Assembly: GCF_043944905.1 (NCBI RefSeq)
Contig: NZ_JBIMSN010000050.1
Location: 22,654-86,653, forward strand
Reading direction: 5' to 3'
From: Antrihabitans spumae
GTDB taxonomy: Bacteria > Actinomycetota > Actinomycetes > Mycobacteriales > Mycobacteriaceae
Length of the DNA: 64,000 nucleotides
Numbering within the stretch: position 1 is the first letter of the stretch; every line of letters begins with the position of its first letter. Below are positions 46,501 to 55,100 of the stretch, piece by piece. The position numbers and the translations under genes are program-made. The notes beneath the pieces were generated by a model, which was not told the DNA's origin, ran no database searches, and saw only the letters and a list, made by a program, of their open reading frames with translations.

Positions 46501-47050
46501 TCAGACGGTGCGGAGCTGCGCCGGACTGCACGAGCTCGACTGCAATGTGGAGGTTCTCGGCGCTAACCGCGAGAGTATGAGGCTCGGTCTCTGCGACGAT
46601 CGCCGACAACTGCGCAACCGAAGCTCCGGCTTGAAGCGGGACCGCAACGCCGCCGAGATACGTGCACGCCAGGTCGACGATGGCGTAGTCGGTGCTCGTG
46701 AATCCGAGCGTTGCGACGAATTCGCCGGCGCGCATCGGATTGTCGGTATCGAAATGCCACGCCCCGGCCACCGCGCTGACCCGTTGCCACAGCTCACCGT
46801 AGGTGATCGTGACGAACTCGGGCAGCAGGTGCACCGTCCGTCCACCGGAGGTGTCGACCGCCCGATGTCCCATCGCAGGCCGATCTGCGTAACTCTCCAT
46901 CACGGTCGTGACGACCTGCGCGAGTTCGATCCCAGGCTCCCGCAACGCGGCGCCCACGTCCTTGTTCGGACGCGCGTCGCGAATCTGCGGGTGAGCGGCA
47001 TACAGCGCTGCGATGCGCGCTGACAACCGAGTCTGGGAATCTTTTGCCAT
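43575..47050 (-). CDS. car: Carboxylic acid reductase (frame interrupted near 44735)
   Basis: ATP- and NADPH-dependent enzyme that reduces carboxylic acids to aldehydes, 1158 residues when repaired. The adenylation domain (about 1-640) has IYTSGSTGTPKGAMYT (246-261) and HDGYGSTEAGGG (401-412). The carrier domain has LGGDSLSAL with Ser672 for phosphopantetheine. The reductase domain starts at LLTGANG (765-771) and contains YGNSKWAGE with the Tyr-Lys pair. The frame breaks inside the nucleotide-binding loop: one base is missing after 44734; restoring it gives GANGILGRFLCLDWLERLD. Start ATG 47050. No phosphopantetheinyl transferase lies in the window, though the enzyme needs one. Confidence 0.93.
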
Positions 47051-47099
47051 GCGGGCACCCTATGCCAGGGTCACTCCCGCGCCGCGGCGGCGAACCCGA

Positions 47100-47948
47100 T
47101 CAGGCGGGAAGCACGTCGTACGCGGTGGCCAACCGGGTGATCTTGCGGGCGCGGCCCAAGCGGGGAAGGTCGCTGCCGTCTCGTACGGTGCCGCCCCGGT
47201 ACTCGAAGTCGGCCAAGAATTGGAGTGCCCACCCGACATCCGACGGAGTTGGGCTGAGGACCTCGTTGACAACCGGTGCCTGCTCCTCGCCGAGGCACAG
47301 TTTGCCGGTGAGTCCGAGCGAGACCGACATAGCGGACTGGTCACGCAGTTGGGAATGACTTGTGCCAACGGTCGGGCCGTCGATGGGGCCGGGGAGTTCG
47401 CCGATCCGACTGGCGACGACCAGGCGAGAGCGGGGGTAGGCCATGGCGAGATCGTCCGCGCTTGCGCCTGTGTCGCGACGGTAGTCACCGCTGCCGAAGG
47501 CGAGTCGGAACGCTCCACGGGCCCGGGCGATCGAGGGGGCTTCCTCTATGCCGACCGCAGACTCGATCAGTGCGAGCACTGGCGTCGAGCCGCCGAGGCG
47601 ATCGTAGGTTTCGCTGATTTGTTGTGGTGATTCGGTTTTGGCGAGCATGACGCCTGCAAGTCCCGGTAGTCCGCTGAGTTGGTCGACGTCGTCGGACCAG
47701 AATTGCGTGCCGCGACTGTTGATGCGGACCCACGCCGAATTTCGTTCGAGCCAGGTGGCGACGGCGTCACGTGCGGCCGGTTTCAGGTCGGGATCGACGG
47801 CGTCCTCGAGATCGAGCACGATCTGATCCGCCCGCGACCCGTGGGCACGGTCGAACATGTCGGATTGCCTGGCATTCACCAACAACCAGGATCGTGCGAC
47901 CGATGCGTCGATCGGTCTGCGGACGATTGTCGTCGTGTGCGATTCCAT
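47100..47948 (-). CDS. HpcH/HpaI aldolase-citrate lyase beta (CitE)-like protein
   Basis: A 282-residue CitE-like lyase: RSWLLVNARQSDMFDRAH, QIVLDLEDAVDPDLKPAAR (metal-binding Glu/Asp), VMLAKTESPQQIS, LALIESAVGIEEAPSIAR and LAFGSGDYRRD. Standalone CitE homologues cleave or form beta-hydroxyacyl-CoA or related thioesters. ATG 47948 is chosen because it gives the family N-terminus. It runs on the same strand as the carboxylic acid reductase with a 49-base gap, so the two could share a transcript. Confidence 0.85.
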   Translation of the reverse strand: MESHTTTIVRRPIDASVARSWLLVNARQSDMFDRAHGSRADQIVLDLEDAVDPDLKPAARDAVATWLERNSAWVRINSRGTQFWSDDVDQLSGLPGLAGVMLAKTESPQQISETYDRLGGSTPVLALIESAVGIEEAPSIARARGAFRLAFGSGDYRRDTGASADDLAMAYPRSRLVVASRIGELPGPIDGPTVGTSHSQLRDQSAMSVSLGLTGKLCLGEEQAPVVNEVLSPTPSDVGWALQFLADFEYRGGTVRDGSDLPRLGRARKITRLATAYDVLPA

Positions 47949-48209
47949 GGCATCCACACAACCTGCCAAGTCAGCGGATAACCACCTTTAGTGCATTGTT
48001 TGCGTCGCCGATCCGCTCGGCCCGACGTGCCAGCCCCCTGCGCTTTCACGTCGAGAGCACTTTCCGGTCGGCTGCCACCCCTCGAGGTGCCGACCGGAAT
48101 GCTCCCGCTCTGCAAAAGTCATCTTCCCATATGGGCAGGTGGTTCGCTGCCTGAATTCGCTAGAGCGCAACGAAACGCTCGAGCGGCTGCGATGGGTAGG
48201 ATCATCGTT

Positions 48210-48548
48210 ATGCCGAGCGGGAAGCGACTGGCAGGTCGCGAGCAGGCTGCGATCGTTGAAAACATCCGCAGCGAGATGGTCCGCGCCAAAAAAATGACGC
48301 AGAGCGAGCTTGCCCGTCTGGCGGGCTTGCCCGAAACGACGTTGAGCAAGATCCTGAACGGCGACTCGGTGCTCGATGTCGAGCAGACGTCGGCAATCGC
48401 AGCGGTGTTCGGGCTGACGATGTGGGAACTCGCGATGCCAGCCGCGCTGCGCACCGATCGGGGGATCGCGGGTCGGCTCCGGCGGGCGGCTGCTCGGCAC
48501 CGCGAAGAGGTGGACGTCGACAAGAGCGCGCGAGATCTCGGTCTGTGA
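48210..48548 (+). CDS. XRE-type DNA-binding protein
   Basis: A 112-residue protein. The helix-turn-helix of the Cro/C1 class is SEMVRAKKMTQSELARLAGLPETTLSKILNGDSVLDVEQTSAIAAVFG (about 27-72 in pieces: TQSELARLAG, ETTLSKIL). A basic tail RRAAARHREEVD follows. It precedes a seven-helix membrane protein by 31 bases, a pairing seen in actinobacteria, where small XRE proteins lie next to such transporter-like proteins. Start ATG 48210 is favoured over ATG 48192 for AGGA about eight bases upstream. Confidence 0.8.
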   Translation: MPSGKRLAGREQAAIVENIRSEMVRAKKMTQSELARLAGLPETTLSKILNGDSVLDVEQTSAIAAVFGLTMWELAMPAALRTDRGIAGRLRRAAARHREEVDVDKSARDLGL

Positions 48549-48579
48549 TGCCGTGCAGCTGCCGGTAGTGTGATTTCCC

Positions 48580-49269
48580 GTGTCGACCGACCGATACGAC
48601 ACCGCCCACGTTGTCGTGAACGCAATTGCTCTCGTCGTGCCCATGACGCTCGGAACCGTCTGGGTCGCGCGAATGGTCGACCGCGATCAACCTCGCCATC
48701 GCGAACTGACGCGTGTGTGTGGCTTCCTCTTTGCTGCCACATTGCCAATCGTGCCCGAAATCGCGGCGCAAATGCGGCATTTGTCGGAGACCTACCTCGA
48801 TCTGGCGAACATCAACGTGGTTGTGGGTAGGTGTCTCGTACTACTTGCGGCCGGTGAGTACGTCACGCTCGGCGGACGACTGTCGGGTAGGCCGGGCCTG
48901 GTCAACTATGCAAGACCGGTAAGCGTGGTCGCTGTGGTGCTGATCCTCGGCATCTACGTGCTCACCCCCATGCGGACCCTCCCGGACGAAGGCGACGGGA
49001 TCTTCAACGTCGTCTACGGCGCGATGGCGGCCACCGCGTCGACGACGGTACTTCTCGCTGCAGCATGGGCTCGGCGACGATCGCTCGATCCGGATCTGCG
49101 CCGCTCACTCGGCGCGCTGGTCTGGGCGTCGGCACTCGGTGCCGCCTACGGTCTCCTCGCGGCTGCGTCTGCGAACCTCGCATTGATCCGTATCGTCGCA
49201 GCGGCGTCGCTGGCAGCACTAGCCGTCGCAGGCATTCGAGTAGTGCTCAGACACCAACGCGCGGCGTAG
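48580..49269 (+). CDS. Seven-helix membrane protein
   Basis: A 229-residue integral membrane protein starting at GTG 48580. About seven hydrophobic segments are seen, for example VVVNAIALVVPMTLGTVWVA, VCGFLFAATLPIVPEIAA, PVSVVAVVLILGIYVL and ALGAAYGLLAAASANLALI. It resembles the membrane proteins paired with XRE regulators in mycobacteria (MAB_1171c-type), though shorter, and I hold this link loosely. Function unknown. The downstream upp gene converges on it with a five-base gap. Confidence 0.7.
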   Translation: MSTDRYDTAHVVVNAIALVVPMTLGTVWVARMVDRDQPRHRELTRVCGFLFAATLPIVPEIAAQMRHLSETYLDLANINVVVGRCLVLLAAGEYVTLGGRLSGRPGLVNYARPVSVVAVVLILGIYVLTPMRTLPDEGDGIFNVVYGAMAATASTTVLLAAAWARRRSLDPDLRRSLGALVWASALGAAYGLLAAASANLALIRIVAAASLAALAVAGIRVVLRHQRAA

Positions 49270-49273
49270 CCGC

Positions 49274-49903
49274 CTATTTCGTTCCGAAGATCCGGTCGCC
49301 GGCATCGCCCAACCCCGGCAGGATGTAGCCCTGCTCGTCGAGTTCGCGGTCGACGGCAGCGGTGTATATCGGTACATCCGGATGAGCCTTGTGCAACGCC
49401 GCGACACCTTCCGGACACGCCAACAGGCAGACGAACTTGATCGATTTGGGCCCGCACTCCTTCAGCCGTTCGACTGCAGCGACTGCGGAGTTGCCCGTCG
49501 CCAACATCGGATCGACAACGACGACGTCGCGCTCGCGGAGATCGCCTGGCATCTTGAAGTAGTACTCGACCGCGCCGAGCGTGCGCGGGTCTCGGTAGAG
49601 GCCGATGTGCCCGACCCGCGCTCCCGGAACCACGGTCAACATGCCGTCCAAGATTCCGGTGCCCGCGCGCAGGATGGAGACGAAGACAACCTTCTTACCG
49701 TCGATCACCTTGCCTGTCGTGCGCTCCAACGGCGTTTCGATCTCGATTTCCTGCATCGGAATGTCGCGCAGCACCTCGTAGGTCATCAGCGTCGACATCT
49801 CGTTGGCAAGTCGTCGAAAACTGTTGGTGGAAGCTTCTTTACGACGCATCAACGTCAGCTTGTGCTGCACGAGCGGGTGGTCGATCAGGTGTACCGTTCC
49901 CAT
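49274..49903 (-). CDS. upp: Uracil phosphoribosyltransferase
   Basis: A 209-residue UPRT that converts uracil and PRPP to UMP. The PRPP loop VVVDPMLATGNSAVAAVE and the uracil-binding C-terminus YILPGLGDAGDRIFGTK are diagnostic, and SILRAGTGILDGML and IGLYRDP match the family. Length is normal. It is 28 bases downstream of the DUF1688 gene on the same strand, so it is the last gene of a URC1-URC4-UPRT operon. In yeast URC6 is the UPRT of the uracil catabolic pathway. The same enzyme would serve salvage. Confidence 0.96.
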   Translation of the reverse strand: MGTVHLIDHPLVQHKLTLMRRKEASTNSFRRLANEMSTLMTYEVLRDIPMQEIEIETPLERTTGKVIDGKKVVFVSILRAGTGILDGMLTVVPGARVGHIGLYRDPRTLGAVEYYFKMPGDLRERDVVVVDPMLATGNSAVAAVERLKECGPKSIKFVCLLACPEGVAALHKAHPDVPIYTAAVDRELDEQGYILPGLGDAGDRIFGTK

Positions 49904-49931
49904 CGAATCTTGTCCTGTCGCTCGAATGAAT

Positions 49932-51155
49932 TCAGAAGACCGTGCCGTCGCTGACGATGGTCAGCGGCGGTAACCCATCCCGGAGACGTTGTGCGAGAAC
50001 ACGACCCGCCGCCCAGGTACCACCTTCGAGGACACATGCCAGCGGTAGCCGCTCGGCATCGACCCCGAGCTGTTCCCGTACGAGGGGTGCCAGCTCGTCC
50101 AGCAGTGCGACCGTCAGTGCGCGCCACTCGACGATCAGTTCGTCGCCGACCGCCCAGTTGCGTTCGGCAAAACCCTGCTCGCGCAATACCAATACGCCGG
50201 TGTCGAGCAGCAGTCCGCCGTTGCGGTACTCGGGCAGGCCGGTCAGCGCGTCCAGCCCGGTGACCCGCACGCCGGCCCAACCGAACGGTTCGAGCAGCGA
50301 ATAGGTCAACCACTGCGACAACTTGTGGAACGGCACCCAGCCTTTCGTCAGCCCCGGACCCTCGACCGCCCGGTGCTGCCAGCAATCGCCGAGCGGGTGG
50401 GTGCCGATCATGTTGTCTGCCAGCCAGATACCCGAGAGCCACGCGAGCAGCAGCGACAGAATGTCGTGTGCCGCGACGCTCGCAGTCGCCGGATCCTGCT
50501 GCCCGACCAGCGCATCGAACAAGCCACCTGGGCGACCGTCCGCGCCGAACACGTCGGGACGTGCACGCAAGGCGTCGCCGAGTCTGTGCAGCAACCGGAC
50601 TCGGCCGTCGAGCCCGACGAGCGGATTGGCGGACCCGACACCGAACATCGCGGCGAGGTGGCCTTCGTCGAGGTTCTGTAGGCCGACCGGATCGACCTGC
50701 AGCGGCTTCGACGGATCACTCGAGAAGCCACCGCTGACGAACCCGTGCCAGCTCGCAACGCCAAGACCTTCCGACCGTGCGAACCGCTGACCGCTGACCG
50801 CTTCGTCGTAGTGCCAATCCGGTCCTGCGCCTGCATCGAGCAGCACACTCACAACGGCAAGGTCGATCATCGCGCGTGCGCGCGCGGGCGCATCCGACGC
50901 AGCCAGTGCGGCATCGAGTTCGGCTTTACGGTCGATACCACCGGCCTCGAAGTGTCGCCACCTGCTGTGGAACGGAATCTCTAGGTCAGGGTAACGCGCG
51001 TGGGTGACGTCGGCTACCTCCTTCGCCGCGGTCGGTAGTGCGCCGTCGTTCACGCCGAACCAGCGCGAATTACCCTCGCGCGCACGAAGAAGCAACTGGT
51101 TCGCGCGGTCACGCACAGCAGCCGTGGTGCGCAGGGTGGCGACTGCGTCCTCCAC
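49932..51155 (-). CDS. DUF1688/URC4 uracil catabolism protein
   Basis: A 407-residue DUF1688 protein, homologue of Urc4 required for uracil use as nitrogen source in the yeast URC pathway; its reaction is not known. Family stretches include VVSVLLDAGAGPDWHYDEA, RSEGLGVASWHGFVSGGFSS, LWLADN-type LAWLSGIWLADNMIG and FHKLSQWLTYSLLEPFGWAG. Start GTG 51155 is one base after the URC1 stop, with the overlapping stretch GGTGGAGG supplying a ribosome site. No signal or membrane segment, so cytoplasmic. Bacterial copies are typically next to URC1 as here. Confidence 0.9.
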   Translation of the reverse strand: MEDAVATLRTTAAVRDRANQLLLRAREGNSRWFGVNDGALPTAAKEVADVTHARYPDLEIPFHSRWRHFEAGGIDRKAELDAALAASDAPARARAMIDLAVVSVLLDAGAGPDWHYDEAVSGQRFARSEGLGVASWHGFVSGGFSSDPSKPLQVDPVGLQNLDEGHLAAMFGVGSANPLVGLDGRVRLLHRLGDALRARPDVFGADGRPGGLFDALVGQQDPATASVAAHDILSLLLAWLSGIWLADNMIGTHPLGDCWQHRAVEGPGLTKGWVPFHKLSQWLTYSLLEPFGWAGVRVTGLDALTGLPEYRNGGLLLDTGVLVLREQGFAERNWAVGDELIVEWRALTVALLDELAPLVREQLGVDAERLPLACVLEGGTWAAGRVLAQRLRDGLPPLTIVSDGTVF

Positions 51156-51156
51156 C

Positions 51157-52407
51157 TCAGCCGTCCAATCCGCGGCCCTTGGGCTTCGTCAATTCCTCGG
51201 CGTCGGGCACAACGCCTGGTGTGAAGTAGCCTGCCGCCATTTTGGCGTCGATCTCGACTCGCGCGTCGGCAGGGATGAGATCGTCGGGGAGGTCGACACG
51301 TTCACCGACCTCGATGCCGGATCCGGTGATGGCGTCGTACTTCATGTTGCTCATGGAGACGAGACGGTGGATCTTGCGGACGCCGAGCCAGTGCAGTACG
51401 TCGGGCATCATCTCCTGGAACCGCATGTCCTGAACGCCTGCAACACATTCCGTGCGGGCGAAGTACTGATCTGCGGTGTCGCCGCCCTCTTGGCGTTTGC
51501 GTGCGTTGTAGACGAGGAACTTGGTCACCTCGCCGAGCGCGCGACCTTCCTTGCGGGAGTATGAAACCAGGCCGACACCACCGCGCTGTGCTCCCTGGAT
51601 CGACTCCTCGATCGCGTGGGTGAGATAGGGCCTGCAGGTGCAGATGTCGGAACCGAACACGTCCGAGCCGTTGCATTCGTCGTGCACACGCGCGGTCAGC
51701 TCTACGTCTGGATTGGCGAGATCACGCGGGTCGCCGAAGATGTAGACGGTCTGCCCGCCGATCGGCGGCAGGAACACCTCGAGGTCCGACCGGGTGACGA
51801 GCTCGGGGTACATGCCGCCCGTCTCCTCGAAAAGCACACGGCGCAAGTCGCTTTCGCTGCAACCGAAGCGCTGTGCAACGCCCGGCAGATGCCAGACGGG
51901 TTCGATCGCAACCTTGCTGACCAGAGCTGCACCGTTCGGCAAGAGGAAACGACCGTCGGGTTGCAGGCGGCCTTTGTGCACGGCCTCGATGATCTCCGGC
52001 AGGATCACGTGCGCCTTGGTGACGGCGATACTGGGCCGAATATCTTGGCCCGCAGCAAGTTCCGCGGAGAATACGTCGGCGACGATGGCGCCCCACGGGT
52101 CGAGGCTCACGATCTTGCCCGGCTCGCTCCACTGGGGATACGGGCCGATGATGTTGGTCGGTGCCGTATTGGTGAGGTCGGCTTTGTGCTTGCGCGACAA
52201 CGCACCTGCCGCGACGGCCAACGCTCGGTAGATGCTGTAGGACCCACTGTGTGTGCCGACTACGTTGCGGTGCGCACGATTTGTCGTCGTACCGACAACC
52301 GGCCCGCGTTCGGTCGCGGTCGGCGCCGCCCAGCGGATCGGTAGGGATCCGACACCGCCACTGTGCGAGGTCAACCGAATGTGGCTCGTTGCTGCTTCAT
52401 CGGACAT
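51157..52407 (-). CDS. GTP cyclohydrolase II-like protein (URC1)
   Basis: A 416-residue homologue of RibA with an extra N-terminal region of about 200 residues, as in Urc1 of the uracil catabolic pathway rather than in riboflavin-synthesis RibA. Zinc ligands appear in VHDECNGSDVFGSDICTCRPY (three cysteines). YSRKEGRALG carries the arginine motif and MKYDAITGSGIEVGERV the C-terminal GTP-binding region. In URC pathways its substrate is thought to be an intermediate downstream of UMP rather than GTP. Start ATG 52407, with the upstream frame rejected for lack of homology. It opens the three-gene URC operon. Confidence 0.88.
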   Translation of the reverse strand: MSDEAATSHIRLTSHSGGVGSLPIRWAAPTATERGPVVGTTTNRAHRNVVGTHSGSYSIYRALAVAAGALSRKHKADLTNTAPTNIIGPYPQWSEPGKIVSLDPWGAIVADVFSAELAAGQDIRPSIAVTKAHVILPEIIEAVHKGRLQPDGRFLLPNGAALVSKVAIEPVWHLPGVAQRFGCSESDLRRVLFEETGGMYPELVTRSDLEVFLPPIGGQTVYIFGDPRDLANPDVELTARVHDECNGSDVFGSDICTCRPYLTHAIEESIQGAQRGGVGLVSYSRKEGRALGEVTKFLVYNARKRQEGGDTADQYFARTECVAGVQDMRFQEMMPDVLHWLGVRKIHRLVSMSNMKYDAITGSGIEVGERVDLPDDLIPADARVEIDAKMAAGYFTPGVVPDAEELTKPKGRGLDG

Positions 52408-52570
52408 GCTCGCTCCTTCGTCCCCGTCCCGTCTGCTCGCGGTTGCGGGAATTCGCAAGCATATCCACTCGACCGCACCTATGTCGGTTGTCGCGGGTTC
52501 CTCGTCAGCCGTGCTCGATACGAACCGATGGGCTCGTCGATATCCTCGAGCGGTCGAGTCATCGATCCGA

Positions 52571-53539
52571 CTAGCGCGACGGGAACGGTTCGCGGCGCGT
52601 CTTCTTCTGCTGATACATAGCGGTGTCCGCGGCCTTCCATGCACCTGCGAAACCTTCGGCGATCGTGTACTGGGCGTGTCCGAACGATGCCGTGACGCCG
52701 ACCGCGTGGAGTGCCTGCGACAGACGTCGGGTCAATTCCTCTGCGTCGTCCGCTGTCGTCTTCGGCGCCAGAATGCCGAACTCGTCGCCGCCGACCCGGG
52801 CAACGATGTCGGCGCTACGCACGTTGTCCGCGAGTGCCCGAGCGGCGGTACGGAGATATTCGTCGCCGGCGTGGTGTCCCTTGGTGTCGTTGATCGGTTT
52901 CAGATGATCCAGGTCGACGCTGATCACTGCGCCGGGGTCGCCGAAACGCCGATAGCGAGCCTCTTCGTGTTCGAGCAGGCGTTCCCAGCCCCCTCGATTG
53001 AGCAGCCCGGTCAAGGTGTCCGTCGAGGCGCGCAGCTCGGCCTGTTCGAGTGCCCGTTGCACGGCGGTGCGGTCGAGGTCGGCTTCGAGAACGTTTGCAA
53101 GCAGTGAGACGAGCAGCTCGAGGAGCGACTGGTGGGCTTCGAGTGAATCTTCGTGCGGTTTCTCGTCGAAACCGCAGAGCGTGCCGAACAGTGTTCCGTC
53201 CGAGGTGACAAGCGGCAGGCCGACGTACGTGCCGACCGAGAGTGCGGACGCTTCTTCGATCGCCGCGTACTGGGGCACCTCACGGACGTCGGGTGCGATG
53301 TTCGGGGTCTCGCCGAGAACCATGTACTGGCACATCGAATCTGCCCAGGCAACGGAATCTCCCGATGTGACCGGGAACGCGACGTTGTTCACTGTGAGGT
53401 ACACCTGGCGTTCGCCGTCGAATCGCGTCACTCCCCAGAAGCCGAGCGGGATTTCGTTGCGCAGGTAGGTGAGGATAGCGTCGCTGGCTAGATCGAAACG
53501 GGGCGGGAAGTGCGGAAACTGTGAGTAATGGCTGCTCAC
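52571..53539 (-). CDS. GAF-GGDEF diguanylate cyclase
   Basis: A 322-residue soluble protein with a GAF sensor (about residues 20-160; YVGLPLVTSDGTLFGTLCGFD is the GAF core) and a GGDEF domain from about 170. Motifs TDTLTGLLNRGGWERLL, ISVDLDHLKPINDTKGHHAGDEYL and ARVGGDEFGILAP are complete, so it should make cyclic di-GMP. It starts at GTG 53539 and has no partner; no EAL protein occurs in the window. The GAF ligand is not predictable. Confidence 0.9.
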   Translation of the reverse strand: MSSHYSQFPHFPPRFDLASDAILTYLRNEIPLGFWGVTRFDGERQVYLTVNNVAFPVTSGDSVAWADSMCQYMVLGETPNIAPDVREVPQYAAIEEASALSVGTYVGLPLVTSDGTLFGTLCGFDEKPHEDSLEAHQSLLELLVSLLANVLEADLDRTAVQRALEQAELRASTDTLTGLLNRGGWERLLEHEEARYRRFGDPGAVISVDLDHLKPINDTKGHHAGDEYLRTAARALADNVRSADIVARVGGDEFGILAPKTTADDAEELTRRLSQALHAVGVTASFGHAQYTIAEGFAGAWKAADTAMYQQKKTRREPFPSR

Positions 53540-53639
53540 GCATCCTCCGTCCGGTCGAATCGGCTCCCGACAAGGCGGTCAATCGAGAGTACCCGGCCCG
53601 AGGGAATCGTAACCGCTGGTGGTTTGCTGCCTGTCCAGT

Positions 53640-54026
53640 CTAGGTATGCCCGTGCCGATCGCGGTAGGCCTGGTATTCGACTGCGTTCTTCACCTTGTCC
53701 TGCTCGTCGACCAGGGCCGGGTCGAGGCCGTGCTGGGACAGGCGATGACGTCGGTACACCCGATTGAGTGCGATCGCGAAATAGACGAACGGAATGAGGA
53801 TCGGCACCGTCATGCTGATGTAGACGTACAGCGTCGTCGGTATCAACAGCAGCGGCAGAAGCAGCAGGATGCAGGGAATCGTGACCCTGACTACCAGTCG
53901 AGTCGCGGAACCCTTGCCTGCTAGATCGTGTCGAACCCACTCACGCATCGATGGCGGAAGGGTGCGTCCGTAGGAGTAGGTGATGTATTCGATCAGATTG
54001 GGCTTGGTACGCGTTTCGGTGCTCAA
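53640..54026 (-). CDS. DUF5313 membrane protein
   Basis: A 128-residue protein with the DUF5313 start pattern PNLIEYITYSYGRTLPPSMREWV and one long hydrophobic region (VRVTIPCILLLLPLLLIPTT, MTVPILIPFVYFAIALN) that forms two membrane helices. A Arg/His-rich soluble tail follows. The start is TTG 54026, whose TTGA overlaps the stop of the ArsR gene, so translation is coupled. Function unknown. It is cotranscribed with the ArsR repressor. Confidence 0.8.
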   Translation of the reverse strand: MSTETRTKPNLIEYITYSYGRTLPPSMREWVRHDLAGKGSATRLVVRVTIPCILLLLPLLLIPTTLYVYISMTVPILIPFVYFAIALNRVYRRHRLSQHGLDPALVDEQDKVKNAVEYQAYRDRHGHT

Positions 54027-54376
54027 AGTCTTTCCTTAATAGGGTTTTCGTCGATTTCGCCTAGGGTTTCCGCCTGACTGACGACCACGCCGAGCAGGAT
54101 CTCTCGCGCGACAGCGAGTAGTTCGGACACCCTCGGTGACGCCAGCGCATAGGTCACGAACAGTCCGTCGCGACGGGCCGTGACCAGTCCGGCGCGGCGC
54201 AGAACCGAGAGTTGCTGCGAAAGGTTCGATGGTTCGATCCCGACCTCTCCAAGCATGTCGGACACCGTGCGCTCGTGTTCGCTGAGCAGTTCGAGCACCC
54301 TGATTCGGACCGGGTGGCCGAGGGTTTTGAAGAAGTCTGCTTTCATGCGATACAGCGGCTGGCTCGAGTTCGGCAT
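54023..54376 (-). CDS. ArsR-family repressor
   Basis: A 117-residue ArsR/SmtB winged-helix protein. The N-terminal KADFFKTLGHPVRIRVLELLSE leads to HTH VSDMLGEVGIEPSNLSQQLSVLRRAGLVTARRDG (residues about 38-72). I see no cysteine-based metal motif and no CxC, so the sensor chemistry is open. ATG 54376 has GGAGAGGAT upstream. It is divergent from the YoaK-type gene and operonic with DUF5313, so it may control both. Confidence 0.9.
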   Translation of the reverse strand: MPNSSQPLYRMKADFFKTLGHPVRIRVLELLSEHERTVSDMLGEVGIEPSNLSQQLSVLRRAGLVTARRDGLFVTYALASPRVSELLAVAREILLGVVVSQAETLGEIDENPIKERL

Positions 54377-54458
54377 TGTGATCCTCTCCAGACTCGAGCT
54401 GTAGACGTTCATGGTTGACTATATTCAAAGTTTAGCAAATAGCGGCGGAAGGAGTCCG
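54377..54458. promoter_or_regulatory. Divergent promoter zone with AT-rich stretch
   Basis: The gap between the ArsR and YoaK starts contains the AT-rich 54411-54441, with a TTGACT at 54415-54420 that fits a -35 box. I cannot fix a good -10. This is the expected site for ArsR control. Confidence 0.35.
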
Positions 54459-55100
54459 GTGCTCGATCACGACCGCCGTGAGATGACGCTCGCGGCCATG
54501 CTGTCCGGGGTCGCGGGCTTTGTGGATGCGATCGGGTTTCTGCACTTCGGAGGCTATTTCGTCTCGTTTATGAGCGGGAACACAACGCAGGCGGGAGTAT
54601 CGCTTGCCCAGGGTGACTTCCGAGATTTCGGCCTCGCGATCGGATTGATCGTCGCCTTCTTCGTCGGAGTCGTCATCGGGTCGCAGGCAAGTCGCCGAGT
54701 CCGGGAGCGACGATGGATAGTGCTCGCGATCGTCGCGTCCATCCTCACAACGGCAGCGGTCTTCCATCACATACCGTTCGCCGCTTTTATAGCGCCACCC
54801 TTGATGGCTGTCGCGATGGGTGCACAGAATTCGGTGTTCGAACGTGACGGGCAAGCGACGATCGGTCTCACCTTCGTCACCGGGACGCTGGTGAAGCTTG
54901 GTCAAAGTGTGTCGAGGCTGATCGACGGTGAGCGAAGCGTCGTCGGGCTGCGGTACTTCGCACTCTGGTCCGGCCTCGCTGCAGGCACTGTCGTCGGTGC
55001 CGTGACCTACCTGTGGATCGGCCTGTCCGCATTGTGGTTCGCCGCAGCGCTGACCGCGTTCGGCACGGCAGCGTTGCGGCGTATGGGGACAGTTACTTGA
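54459..55100 (+). CDS. YoaK/DUF1275 membrane protein
   Basis: About 213 residues with six hydrophobic helices, of the YoaK (DUF1275) family, whose signature FVSFMSGNTTQAGVSLAQG and MGAQNSVFERDGQATIGLTFVTGTL are both present. The family is annotated as a putative transporter or membrane protein, function unknown. Start GTG 54459 has AAGGAG four bases upstream; an in-frame ATG at 54411 would sit in the promoter zone. The neighbouring ArsR repressor is divergent. Confidence 0.85.
   Translation: MLDHDRREMTLAAMLSGVAGFVDAIGFLHFGGYFVSFMSGNTTQAGVSLAQGDFRDFGLAIGLIVAFFVGVVIGSQASRRVRERRWIVLAIVASILTTAAVFHHIPFAAFIAPPLMAVAMGAQNSVFERDGQATIGLTFVTGTLVKLGQSVSRLIDGERSVVGLRYFALWSGLAAGTVVGAVTYLWIGLSALWFAAALTAFGTAALRRMGTVT

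Noticed and set aside
45476..47023. 515-codon + strand frame
   Set aside because: Antisense to carboxylic acid reductase, whose motifs are unambiguous.
42345..48135. Shared 14-base TCTTCCCATATGGG at 42346 (other strand) and 48122
   Set aside because: One copy is inside a coding region; a single 14-base match in 64 kb is not enough to call a repeat.
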